NCBI GenBank assembly: GCA_009829735.1
Contig: CM020620.1
Location: 10,661,420-10,725,419, forward strand
Origin: Pyropia yezoensis
Lineage: Eukaryota > Rhodophyta > Bangiophyceae > Bangiales > Bangiaceae
DNA: 64,000 bases
Direction of reading: 5' to 3'
Numbering within the stretch: position 1 is the stretch's first letter; the number at the start of each line of letters is the position of its first letter. A program made the position numbers and the translations under genes. The notes beneath the pieces were generated by a model that did not search any database, was not told the DNA's origin, and saw only the letters and a list, made by a program, of their open reading frames with translations. Shown here one piece after another: positions 1 to 10,723 of this stretch.

Positions 1-58
1 ATATTGCTCCTGCGGTGGCCCTGTTCGGGCACAACGACGATGATGGGCTTGACATGAA

Positions 59-483
59 ATGTGGCGGCTGACTATAGAAGACTCATTCCAATCCAGATGG
101 TCATTTGGGGAAGATAGACACCCTCGCTCGCCTGAAGACTCCATTACCAGGAACGGCACCATCCAAGGCGTCCAATCAAATGCCCCGTGGCCGCAGCTGA
201 CGTGGAAAATGCACTCTGATGTCGATGGCGCGCACTCCAGTACCGTGAATCAATCCATTGCGCTGAGAAGTAGCCCTCCTGAACCCCATTGCACTCGATA
301 CTTCCCCTTGTCCGTTGGACCGTACGTGACATTCTCTTCTCCACAGAAACTTTAATGAGAGACAACCAAGGCGAGATTGCGGAAAACAAAGAGCAGGAGC
401 AGAAAGAGCTCATCCACTGTTTCAAGAAAATGAGAAACTTGGTTGCGTTGAAAATGTGAGTCTTCTATATTTAGTAGCCCCCC
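59..483. mobile_element. MITE-like element with imperfect terminal inverted repeats
   Basis: The left end (59-85) and the reverse complement of 457-483 share a GTGG-GGCT-ACT core followed by ATAGAAGACTCA, with a few inserted bases. The left end also resembles the perfect 26-bp terminal repeat of the element at 53,863-54,164 (both begin TGTGGCGG and carry ATAGAA..CTCA). No transposase is encoded inside. I read it as a decayed non-autonomous DNA element; exact ends and target duplication are uncertain. Confidence 0.4.
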
Positions 484-2655
484 ACTCTGTTCCTGTCAAC
501 TACGCGTTGGAGGCCAATCGGTGCCAGATCGACGACTCTAACGGGGGCCAATGTGGCGTGACACTCGTATTACATAGTGCCAAGGGGAGCCAAATTCATG
601 CCTCTTCCAGCGTATTCTGGACAAGCGTAGTTCACGTGTATATGCAAGCGTATCTGCCTGCTTTGTACAAACTTCTCCGGTGCACACCAGACACTCAATG
701 AAGACTTCAGTCTCCGGAAGAGAGAGTTGAAGGCTCCAGCAGCCACAGTTCAAAGCATATCACTACTGATAGTGCTCCACATTGACGAAGTCGGCGATAT
801 CTAACCAATTGTAGTACTGTCACCTAAGGGGCAAAGTGAAACGAAATCGGACTATCCAACGACGTACGAGAGGTTGTAACATGAGTCATTGACCGTCATA
901 AACTTGTGCATGCAGATCGCACCTTAGACGGCGTCGGTCGGATACCCACTTGTGTAGTATTGATGCACATTGACACGTCCGCCGAAAAGAATACATGCGC
1001 GTGGGCGGGTCTCCGACGCGCATTAAACCAATTTTTGTTCTAGCGTTCAAGTCATTGTCCAACGAGAGGCGGAGCCAAGTGCCCCTGTAGCTGACCATGC
1101 CTGGATGTGATCGCTATCCCTGTTGGTGATGAGATCATGCCCATGTAGCCGTCGCCCAGTCGACCTGCTGGCCTGCCCGTCGGAACGTGCCTTCGAGAGA
1201 TGCCATCAGCACATGATCCGTAAGGTCCACCCACTACTTGCCGTCACATCAATCAGAAGCACCCCTGCGAGCCACCAGGCCGCCCAGCCCTTCCCGGGCA
1301 ATAAAAGCACCCTCTAAGATAAATAAAAAAAATCCAGGAACCGCAATAGTTCATGAAAATATGGGTCTCCTCGTTGGGCCCGGACAGCCAAATTCGAAAT
1401 CCCCACGTTCCAAGCAGGATTAGGACATGCCCCGGTGGCTTAATGCTCGAGGAGCAATCGTTTCTGAGAAGTACACAATCGGCTCTGGTCCTAATCACAG
1501 CGGTCCCCCTACTGGGGCGCACAGGACGATAATAAGGCTGGAAGGCCCACTCATGTGCATCGAGAGTGCGACGCAGTCTGCAGACCAAAGCCAAGTTTCG
1601 CCTGGCCCGCAGATGACGAGGCATCTCGGGGGGGGGAGGCTTTTCCAGGTCACTCTCGGCATACATACGTTTGGGCGGTCGTGCAATACCGTCTCTACAG
1701 ATAGGAGCGAGCAAATACGCTTGCAAAACACGCTCGAGAACTGGCTCAGAATTCTACGCGTTGTTGTAAAAAAATAACCTCCCGTCAGTGAGTACTCACA
1801 CCAAATTCAGAGATCTGAACTTAGCCAGGACCGTCGCTAAGCTCCTACATGTAGATTCGCTTGAAGATCCCTGGTCGAGAAACGACGATTTGGCGGTCGT
1901 GGGCCTCGCCAGGCCAGGAGTCTGATCGCGCCCCATCCGCTGGGTATCTGGAGAACAGGGAATACAGGCGTATAAACCAATGCGTGTGCATAAGACCAGC
2001 GGCGGACACTCCAACCGCCGGAGCACAACAGATATAAAAAAAAAAAAACACTGAAAGAAATAGAAGGAGAAAACTTGTCGGGTGCCCGCCGAGACCCGGT
2101 TCCTGTGCTTGTCCCCCGGACCCTCGCTTGCGCCGTGCGATGGCGTCAGAGGCGTCACGGTAGGGAGGGAGGGCATTGACTCCTATTTCTTTTTCTGTTC
2201 GCGCCGCCGTGGTGTCAGACGCCCGCTTTCCCCTCGCCCCGAGGGCGCCTGGTCACGCGCGGTGCGCGGCCAGCAGCGGAGCAGGCCGCCGCTGCCGCAG
2301 CAATAGCATAGCCATGATGGCACCCGGGAGGGACTAAAGGTCCATTCCGTATAGCTAGTCACTTGGAAAATGATTTCTCTCTCGGCCGCATCTCATGGGC
2401 TACAGCTCAAACTTGGTCAGAATGATCCCCTCCGCGCTCCGGGCCAGAGATAAAAAATCAGGATCCAACACCATGTTTTTGCGCCTGTGTGCACGCCCGA
2501 AGCGCAACGCGGGGTTCTCTGGGCCCTCCGGTGCGATCCGGACGCGCGGTCGGGTCCGAATGCCGATTGACATCATATTGGCCGACATTCGCTTTTGGCC
2601 GAACGGGGGTTACATGATGACCGATTCCACATCCAATCAGGAGTTGGAGGAGTGA
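484..2655. other. Intergenic, no gene recognised
   Basis: Short overlapping frames occur on both strands, but none shows family motifs, codon structure or splice sites I could defend. An A-run lies near 2,036-2,049. Composition is less GC-rich than the gene island further right, consistent with old repeat-derived DNA. Confidence 0.5.
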
Positions 2656-2853
2656 CTACCGTATCAACTCCATAATCCCGCCGCGCATGGCCACCGGGTT
2701 AGCAATGGATTTGGCGTGGCCCGCGGCGCGCTCCCCCTCAAAGAACCGACGGACGTTGTCCAGGAGGGTGGCCGTCTCCTTAGTCAAACGGTAGAAGGCG
2801 CGGCGCCGACGTGACGGGCCACCACCAGCGGCAATCTGTCCCGCAGACGACAT
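2656..2853 (-). CDS. Possible short protein or first exon, unidentified
   Basis: A 65-residue frame starts at ATG 2853 (MSSAGQIAAGG) and ends at TAG. After a basic patch (SRRRR) it has an amphipathic stretch, FYRLTKETATLLDNVRRFF. This looks more protein-like than neighbouring frames and recalls the short helical N-terminus of DNA-binding or transposase proteins, but no family is recognised. The GTAGTC at the 3' end could be a splice donor, making this an exon of a longer or decayed gene; no partner exon was found. Confidence 0.25.
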   Translation of the reverse strand: MSSAGQIAAGGGPSRRRRAFYRLTKETATLLDNVRRFFEGERAAGHAKSIANPVAMRGGIMELIR

Positions 2854-2998
2854 GGTGGGGGGCGCAGCTTGCGGGGGCAGAGGGATTAGGGGGGGGGGAG
2901 GTGGTAGCGTACAGTTCGCGGTGCAACCGCCGTGCAAGAGCGCCAGTCGACGATGGGTGAAGCGCAGAGGCGTGTCTGCAGACACGACAGCGCTTCAC

Positions 2999-5109
2999 AA
3001 CAACATTTCTCAGTCCATAATTTTTTTCGTGTCATTGTACTTTTAGGTAGCCCCCGTAGCAGGTTTTCTGTCGGATCTGGCGGAGAAGAACAACAAGCCG
3101 TGTGTTATTCTCTGTCTCAACAGAGAAGTAAGATAACGTGACACGATAAAAGAACCTACTCTGCCGTGACTCCTGGGCGACTAACGCACGGCAAGCCGTA
3201 CAAGTGCAACTAAAAAGTCGGAAAAAAGAACGAGTTGCTGATATATGCGACTGGTATGCGCGGCGGTCCTGCCTACGAACGGAGTGTTTTATTTTTGAGC
3301 GTACGGAACCATGACCAAACAGACAGATAAATAGTGCTAAATGATGCCTATGAGCACTGTACTCGAGGAATAAAAGAACCTGGTGGCTCCCGTGATGTAC
3401 TGTGTTATGCGGGCGGTATGAAGTTGGGTCTCCTCAGGTGACTAGCTATATGGAATGGACCTTTAGCCTGTCGGACGGGCAGACCCCCCTGTTGAGGGGA
3501 GCGGCCCCAGCAACGGGGGCCACCCCACGTGGCCTGGCAGTACCCCCGCCGCCGGGTCTAATTGATCTCAGGAGGCGGGGGGAATGGGCCGAGGTGGGGT
3601 GGACGGGCAATCGGCGCACGATGCGGGTCGGGGCTGCGGGCGGCGGGTTGGCCGAGGGGGCGTGGGAGCCGCGCCGGGCGGCGAGCGGCGCAACCGGCGC
3701 AGCACTGCTTATCGCCTGTCAAAATGTTCTTGCTTTTCGGGAAATTCTCGAGCAAAAACCTGCATAAAACCTGCATCGACCCCCCCTCAAGGCATCATAG
3801 ACACCGCTTTTCCCCCCTCTTCTTGCTTTCTGCCTATCACAGCTCGGGCGATCGGTAGTCGCCACCTCCCTAGGTATGACCGCAAGCGCACGGGGCAGGA
3901 GAGCACTCTCGCGAAGCGCGAAGAAGCGACCGACCATCGCTACACTTGGGTGCAATGTTTATACAATCGCGTTTAAAAACCGCGCAATCTCTCGCACTGG
4001 TTAAGCAAATACCTGCGCGACGACGGCTTTCGAGGGTCTGCACGGAAAAATCTCTCCGCCTTGCTCAACATCTACAACGTGAATTCTGACCAATGGAACG
4101 CTCCGTCCAGCAAACAGCAGCGCCACCGCTGTTGTCATTGGTTGACAGAACACCGACAGCGACCGTCGTGTCGGTCATCCTGGTGGAGATTCTTTGGCCT
4201 CGGCCCATCCTCTCGATCAGAAAAGCAAAAATCTGCTCGAGCGGTTCATTTTTGTGCTGAGCAGGGCAAGAATTGGCACAACGAAGCTAGAGATCTGGCC
4301 AAAATTGGGCTTGTATCTTGACAGGGGATAAGCAGTGCTGCGCGGCAGGGAGGGCACGTGGTGCCAGACGGGAGAGCGATCGGGCTGACGGCGTGGCCTC
4401 CCTCACGGCCAGTTAAGGCTTGCCTCCTGGGTTTCATGCTGACACACGTTTTGAACTTACGTGGCGCCCGCCCAGTGGCCGAGAAGACGTTTGGGGGCGT
4501 CGCCGCGTCGCCAATTATTGCCGTGCCAGGCTGGCCGGTGAGGGGCGATTGCTGACATGGACAAGACGAGGCGCTTCGATTTGTGGCTCATTTGATCTGC
4601 AAACACGCGACGCACGCGGGCGCATCGCACCTCTCAATCTCTATCCGATAACAGATGACCGTGAGCCCGAGCACTGCCGGGGACTCGTCGCCCACTCGCT
4701 GCGCCGGGCGCCAGGCGCGCCACGAAGCTGGATGACAGCCGACTGAAGGAGAACAAGGACGCTGTTCCACTGTGTGACTCGACCGAGGAGAAAGCGGTCC
4801 AAGAGCGCAAGAAGTGGGCTGCGTCTCTCTTCTGCGAGGCGGATCGAATTGTGTCTTCTTTTCTCGGTCGCATTGCTGGGGCAGAGTAAAACGTGTTCGC
4901 ATTATCTGACTTTCTTGGGGCTATTGGGATGAAACTACTCACCTCCGCTGGCCGTAGAGCACTCCTGAACCCGGTGGAGCCCTTTACATGGATCGATGGC
5001 TGTTGAGAGTGTGCTTTTTTCCATGTATGATCACAAAGAAACTGACAAACAGGGTCTCAGCCAATCGTACGCAAGATTTGCTCTCTCGGGTCCAACCAGC
5101 GCGCACCCT
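2999..5109. other. Intergenic with scattered inverted repeats
   Basis: No gene is supported. It contains inverted-repeat pairs (3,697-3,725 with 4,314-4,343; 4,404-4,437 with 5,494-5,538) that suggest nested or overlapping fold-back elements next to the hairpin at 5,110-5,488. Confidence 0.45.
3697..4343. repeat. Inverted-repeat pair around a 590-bp spacer
   Basis: The sequence around GCGCAGCACTGCTTATC at 3,697 recurs in reverse complement near 4,314-4,343 and extends into the CCTGTCAA that follows, about 28 bp with few mismatches. The spacer has no recognised gene. It could be the termini of a small non-autonomous element or a remnant of a larger fold-back. Confidence 0.4.
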
Positions 5110-5488
5110 GCGCAGTGGGGTCTAAAGGGGGACCACCGATTTCTTGCATTCCTGGTGTTTTCCGCTTGCGCAAGAATTTGCAACCCCCTCTCACGGCATG
5201 AAGAACGCCGATTTTGAGCACTTTTGTTGCTTTACGCTTGCAGTTGCCAGTTGCACAAGCCCGCACGTTGTTCTGCTGGTACCACCAGGCAGCTGAGGGT
5301 CGTACGCTTCCGGCGCAGATGGGCACCATCCATGCGGGCTTGTGCAACTGGCAACTGGAAGCGTAAAGCAACAAACGTACTCAAAATCGGCGTCCATCAT
5401 GCCGTGAGAGAGGGTTGCAAATTCTTGCGCAAGCGGAAAACACCCGGAATGCAAGAAATCGGTGGTCCCCCTTTAGACCCCACTGCGC
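5110..5488. repeat. Large fold-back (156-bp arms, 67-bp spacer)
   Basis: Positions 5,110-5,265 and 5,333-5,488 are reverse complements of equal length (156 bp each) with roughly eight mismatches, about 95% by eye. The spacer 5,266-5,332 contains a small hairpin of its own around CTGGTACCACCAG. A second pair (4,404-4,437 with 5,494-5,538) lies outside it. A transcript would fold into a long near-perfect hairpin. It may be a fold-back transposon, a MITE, or a small-RNA precursor. No ORF is shared by the arms. Confidence 0.75.
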
Positions 5489-5541
5489 TGGGGATGAAAA
5501 CCCAGGAGGCAAGAACGGGGCCCTCTTAACTGGCCGTGCAC

Positions 5542-5558
5542 TAGTGTCTATTCTACTG
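5542..5558 (+). repeat. piggyBac-type element, left terminal inverted repeat
   Basis: TAGTGTCTATTCTACTG, a perfect reverse complement of 9,864-9,880. It is followed at once by the palindromic subterminal block 5,564-5,602. Confidence 0.8.
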
Positions 5559-6832
5559 TGTTCGAGGATCAAATGATCCGCACGTGAGGATCATTTGATC
5601 CTCCTAAGAATCGCCGTTTGCAGTACCTTGGGACACGATTCTGGCCAATGTGGTGCTTACGACGTCTCTCCCAGGCTGTTTGCGTCAGACAGACTGAGAT
5701 GAACAGAGCACTCAATAGCTCATGTTGAAGCTGACGAGCTACAGCAGCCCATGCACTGAAAAAAGTGCGACCCGTGGAGCCGGGGGCGAGGAGAGGGAGG
5801 GGAGAAAGGGCGGGGCAGCAATGCGTTTGCGCCGGTACGACCAGCGCCCGCGCCCCCGCGCACCGGGACGGCCACCGCCAAGACACCGACCGGCCTTTTG
5901 GGGGTAACACGCCATCGCTGGACTGCAGGTGGACTAGCCACCGCAACAAAGGTTGAGAGAGCCCCCTTGGCAGCCGCGCCCCGCTTATGGACACAGGGAC
6001 CTACGCCCGAGAGGGGGTCAGACTGGCGGAGGCACCCCCGCCGCGCTCCGCCGTGGGGGCGTGGACTCTCAGGGGAGCACAGTCGGGCGAGTAGATGCCC
6101 GTGTGTGAGCCGTCGGCGAACTGGGGGGCGACCGCCCGCGGTCCGTCGGCCGGAGCGGCTGGTGCGGCCGTCCCCGCCGTGTCCCGCGGTTTTGCGACGG
6201 CCTCCAAGGATAGGAGAGTTGGGGAGACGAGCGCCGGGTGGCGCGGGCACGTCGCAGCCTCTGAGGAGAAGAGTTGGAGGGGGAGACACCCGGCCGTGCG
6301 CGGTCAGCGGTCTCCGGGCCGGCCAGCACGCCGGCGATTCAATCAGATGCAGTCGTCTCCGCCGTGCCCCACGCAACGCGGCGCAGATAATCATGGAGGA
6401 CAGTCTGGGAAGGGGAGGAGACACCAGGCCGCGCACTGCCGGTGGACACGGGGCCGGTCAGCCCGCCGCTCGACGGTCGCTGCTGCGGACGCGACGGGGC
6501 GTGCCGCTTACGCGCGTCGATGCGGTAAGTGACACGCTCCCCCATCACTGTGGAAGCTGCCGCAAGGGCACGCGTGGCGCGGGGGACGCTCACCGGTGCT
6601 CATGGGCGTGGCGGCAGCGACCGCCCATGGGATAGGAGGTGGCCTTCACATCATGCTCGCGCTTCTCTCCCACTTGAGTCGCTGGTACACTTCCGGGCGG
6701 AGTCAATAGAGATCTCGCCTCAAACAAATGCACGCGCGGGTGCAATTTGAGCGCACGGAAACGACTTACTCGCGACCTCTGTGGCAGAGATACAGCGTAA
6801 AACAAGAAATGTCGAGGCAATCGCGTAAACTA

Positions 6833-9289
6833 CTAGATTTCAAACTCGTGCACTTCCCGCAAGTGCAAGTCAAAGCAGTGGCGACCGGTCCTGGGGGTAC
6901 AACAGAAGAGCTCCTCCCTGTTGCACTCCCGGCAATGCGAGCACACCATGGTTGTCCTGTGCTGCTTGCACACTCGGCACACACGCTGGGCGCGTTGGTC
7001 AGCCTCCTTCGCGGACGCCCCTGTGCATCGCTTCAAGGTAGGGGTCAGATGCACGCCAACGCCATAGCGCACGGCCGAAGTCCCATCCCCAGGTTCAGCG
7101 GCTTCAGGAGCCGCGCGGCGCCGCGTACCCACAGTGTCAAACGTATTGTCAATCAGCTGCGCGGCAAGATCCTCGTAGAACTGGTTCTGGGTCAGGACGG
7201 CAGTGGCATGGCGGGCCCCCGAGTAGAGGAGTTATTAGTCCACAACGCAGACACCGAGCAATGAGAGATTCACCCTCATCGACCAATCGTGGGTTATCAG
7301 CTTGTGATCCAGCTGTAGGTCGTCTTGGCGACACCGGTTGTGCCGGTCAATCTGCGAGCAGCAGTTGTAGTAGACTTCCGCGACCTGCGGGATCGGGACG
7401 GAGAGGGCCACACGCTGGGCTTCTTCCCCGATCTGCCGCCACCGCACGCGCCGGCAGGGGTCCCCCGGTAGAGTAGATGACGCGGAAGAGATGAAGTAGC
7501 GCCGCTCGCGGTCGACCCACAGGACAGCCATGAGGTCAATAACACCGTCTGCGGTCCTGTGCAAGAAGGAGCGGTGGTCTCCACGGGCCTGCAGGCGAAC
7601 AACGGACAGTGCCCCCATCGGAAGCCCCCTGGTCGCCGTCTTCACGACGCCAATAAACCGCAGGCCCATGCGGAGCAGGTGCACAGCCGTCGAGACGCTG
7701 GCAAAATAAGAATCGGCGCATACTATGCGCTTGCTCCCAGCCCATGGGGCGACGAGCTTCTTCAACACGGCTGTGCCGTGTGGTAGGCCGTCGCTCTCAC
7801 CGTCGTCGGTTGACCGTTATGCTCCGCCGTCGTGACAACGCTTAATTGGAGCATAATTCCGCTGCGGCCACAGGCTGCATTCTGGACTTCGCAACCGTTC
7901 TCCGGCTTACGATCAAATGCCACATACATTGGCAGCCCCTTGGAAATCCAATGACCACCTTGGCCGTACCACTTGCTCATGGATTCATCCTCGCAAATTA
8001 TGTCGCTTGGAGTCACACGGGCGGCTCGGTGGCTGTTGATGGATGCGACCAAGTCTTTGATCAGCTCTTACCGGCTCTTCTCAGACGTCCCCGCACCCGT
8101 CGACTGCTCACTGAAGGTCAAGCAAGACCACAGCGCGTCGTACCGAGGGCGAGGGAGGCCCGTACGCCGGCCAAACGCCGGAGCCAGCATGCACTTGTTG
8201 CGGGCTGTAGTCGACCAAAGGTCGGCGCGGGAGAAAAACTCGTACCGCGTCGCGAGCAGGGTCATCCCGATGAACTTGAGTACTTCCCCCGCCGTGGTGG
8301 GCAGCGCTCCTCGCGCCTGCAGCTTGACAGAAGTCAAGCGCACCATGCGCTGCAGCTGGTCGAGTGGAAACATTGCCATGAAGTACTCGTACGGCGTCCG
8401 TGCAGTTCCGGGACCCATGGAGTCCCCCTCCTCATGGATGAACTCCCCGGTAAGGGTCCGCACCGACCACCACTTTCGCGGAACTGGTCCAGCAACTGCC
8501 TCAGTGGCAGCGCCTTCCTTCCAAACGTAGCCGTGGGCTGTCGCACCCCCTGTCGCGGGTGCCAGCCGAGTGGCAGAGGGACCCTCAGAGCCACTGACCG
8601 CGGTGTTGAGCCCGGCTGAGGGCACAGGGAGGGAGATATCCGCATCAGGTGGGGGAAGGACCTCCGACGGGTCACCGGGGGCCTCAGTGCGGCTCGCCCC
8701 GGCGCCACCAAGCTGCGACTCTTGGGTCACCGGTGAGCCCCCCTCCAGCCCTCCAGCCTCGACAGGCGAGGTCATACCGGGGGGCGCCCCTTCCCGCACG
8801 CTGCGCAGAGCCAGCACCTTGTCCATCTCGCGGCCCAGCCACTGCCACTTCACTCGCAGGTCTGTCCTGCCCCTCCCCGCCTTGGTCTTCCCGCGGACGA
8901 CCTCGATAACCACCCCCGACACCATCGTGGTCTTAGCGGCGGCGCCCAGGAAGCGCGAGCACTCGGCGAAGTTTGAGAGGTTGATGGCATCCGTGTGTAC
9001 CGCCGTGCCCACCACCAGCCGTGCGTCGCGAGCCTTGTTTATCTTCTGCCGGGCGGGGGTCTGGGGCACTTCAGGAGCGAGAGGAGGGAGGGGGGGGGGG
9101 GTGGGTCCACGGTGGGTGAGGGCGGCGTGGGGGGGGGGGGGGGGGGGGGGGGGGACGGGGGGAGGGGGGGGGGGGGGGGGGGGGGCGGGGGGGGGGGGGG
9201 AGGGGGGGGGGCAGCAGGGGGGGGGATGAGGACGGGGCCTGAGCAGCAAGAGCGGCACCAGCCGCTCTGCGGCGCTTGTTCCTTGCCAT
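6833..9289 (-). pseudogene. piggyBac-type transposase, broken
   Basis: Collinear pieces of one transposase. The N-terminus (ATG 9289, MARNKRRR) is separated from the body by poly-G tracts (9,080-9,230) that disturb the frame. The body 9,258-8,068 holds the piggyBac N-terminal domain (YEFFSRADLWSTT, GLPRPRYDALW); 8,067-7,762 has CEDESMSKWYGQGG with the first catalytic Asp; 7,768-7,235 has CADSYFASV (second Asp) and LWVDRERRYF (third). 7,132-6,833 ends in a Cys-rich zinc domain (RVCRVCKQHRTTMVCSHC). Breaks: an in-frame TAA at 8,070-8,068, a frameshift near 7,790, and tandem TAA TAA at 7,237-7,232. The first TAA sits in GGTAAGAG, which could be a splice donor, but family homology continues directly across it, so I favour a nonsense change. 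The domain order is complete. Confidence 0.8.
9061..9230. repeat. Poly-G tract
   Basis: About 170 bp almost purely G on the plus strand with scattered A, C and T. It lies in the N-terminal part of the transposase (a poly-Pro stretch on the minus strand). Length instability or assembly error here would explain the frame change between the MARNKRRR start and the body. It is a strong candidate for G-quadruplex formation. Confidence 0.8.
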
Positions 9290-9863
9290 CCTGCGGTGCG
9301 TATGTGGTGAAGTGGGCAGACAGGAGCGAGGAGACTACACAGAAAGAAAGCCAGCCTTATACGGAAGGGGGGAGGGACGGGGATGAGGGGAAGGGGGGGG
9401 GGTGGGGGGAAGGGGGGGGGGTGGGGAGAAGGGGGGGGGAGGGAACGAGTCGGCGAGGAGCTTGGGGGCAGTAGAGCGAGGGCGGGGGAGGGGAGGGAAG
9501 GGTGGGGGGCGGTTGCAGTGGAGAGTTGGGTGGGACCGGCATGGGATGCAACAGCGAGGGGGGCAGGGGGGGCTTGCCATAGCAGCTGGAGGCGCGCGCG
9601 CGGGTAGGGCGTCTCCTCAGACCGCGGGACCGCGCTCTCAGACGGTCCGTTACAGTCTGATGGCGGGAACGAAAGACGCGCACAAAAGTTCGCCTACCCA
9701 CGTGCCTTGCCCAAACTGGGCAGCAGTTCAGGTCAACTGAGGGTAAACCGCCACCGCTGAGTCCATCTCTGCTGTCAAAGAGAGTAGGCGAGGTCGGGAA
9801 GTAAGAGTAAACAGAGAGAGAAAAAGAGGATCATTTGATCCTAAAAGGATCAAATGAGGCTGT

Positions 9864-9880
9864 CAGTAGAATAGACACTA
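9864..9880 (-). repeat. piggyBac-type element, right terminal inverted repeat
   Basis: Perfect reverse complement of 5,542-5,558. On its inner side are GGATCATTTGATCC and an inverted partial copy (9,829-9,857), mirroring the left end. Confidence 0.8.
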
Positions 9881-10723
9881 TCTAGGCCGAACGGGGGGCG
9901 GGCCGCGTGCCCCTCAAACAAAATGTGGACTTCTACATGTCGCATTGCGGTCAAGCGATTGAGATGCTCTGCCGCATTCGCCATAACCGCGAATGGCGAA
10001 TGGGGGCGGAATTTGTCGGACCGATAGAGGTGCTCTTACATAGAGCCTCCGGCAGCGGACCCGTCATCGTAAGGATCCTCTTTTTAGCCCACAGAGCGGA
10101 TCTTGCAGTGGGGCGGCAGTCGACTAGATGCGGGCTGTGGCAGACAGTGCAAAAATTTCCCAGCTGGCTGTCAGTAGACTGGCCCAGAGAGATCTCAGCC
10201 CCCTTCGCCCATGATTGGGCATCCTCCTCACGATGGGCTTGGTTCAGACTGGGACATGGGCACCAGAGACGACGTCTCTGGCACTGGCACAGCTGTCTGG
10301 CTACGTCTGCTGGATGGCTAGGAAAGCCGGCTTTGTCTCTCCCATCCAGTCCTCGCCATAGCACTGGAGTCGACTGCTGTAGCACATTTCCCGATCGCTG
10401 CACATCGACTGCTACAGCGTTTTCCTGGACAGCTACACATCAGCTGCTCTAGACCCGCACAGGTACGCCCCATGCGACCAGAAGGCCACCCACCCCCACG
10501 CAGCCACCTACGCACCGGTGCTCCGCCGGCGCTCGCTACGTAGCCCCTCGCCTCACAGCTATGGATGACACAGCAAGGTCAGAGCATGCACCTCTCCTCC
10601 TCCCACCGACACTGCCGAGGGAACAGCACGCGCACCTCTCCCCTCCCCGCCCCTCCCCCCTCCCCCCCATACCCTCGCCAGTCAAAGGTGCACCCTCATC
10701 CCCCTGCTCGCCCACACCACGTG
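9881..10723. other. Intergenic, no gene recognised
   Basis: Frames of up to 181 codons exist, but none has family features. Several short imperfect palindromes are visible (for example around GAGACGACGTCTC near 10,267). It probably holds the 3' flank of the gene ending at 10,724. Confidence 0.4.

Larger units (their letters stand above)
5542..9880 (-). mobile_element. piggyBac-type DNA transposon, inactivated
   Basis: The ends match as inverted repeats: TAGTGTCTATTCTACTG at 5,542-5,558 and its reverse complement at 9,864-9,880. Just inside both ends are inverted copies of GGATCATTTGATCC (5,564-5,602; 9,829-9,857) forming subterminal hairpins. The body carries a minus-strand transposase of the piggyBac (DDE_Tnp_1_7) family with several breaks. 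piggyBac elements normally duplicate TTAA; no TTAA directly flanks either end, so the flank is altered or the target differs. About 1.2 kb downstream of the transposase (5,603-6,832) has no recognisable gene. Confidence 0.75.

Noticed and set aside
5521-5530. TTAA near 5,526 as piggyBac target duplication
   Set aside because: It is about 15 bp outside the terminal repeat and has no partner at the right end.
5720-6635. Overlapping frames of 238-245 codons inside the piggyBac-type element
   Set aside because: Both strands are open only because of GC content; no motif related to transposons or hosts.
8059-8070. Intron starting at GGTAAGAG in the piggyBac-type transposase
   Set aside because: The family sequence continues without a gap directly after the TAA, so a nonsense change fits better than an intron.
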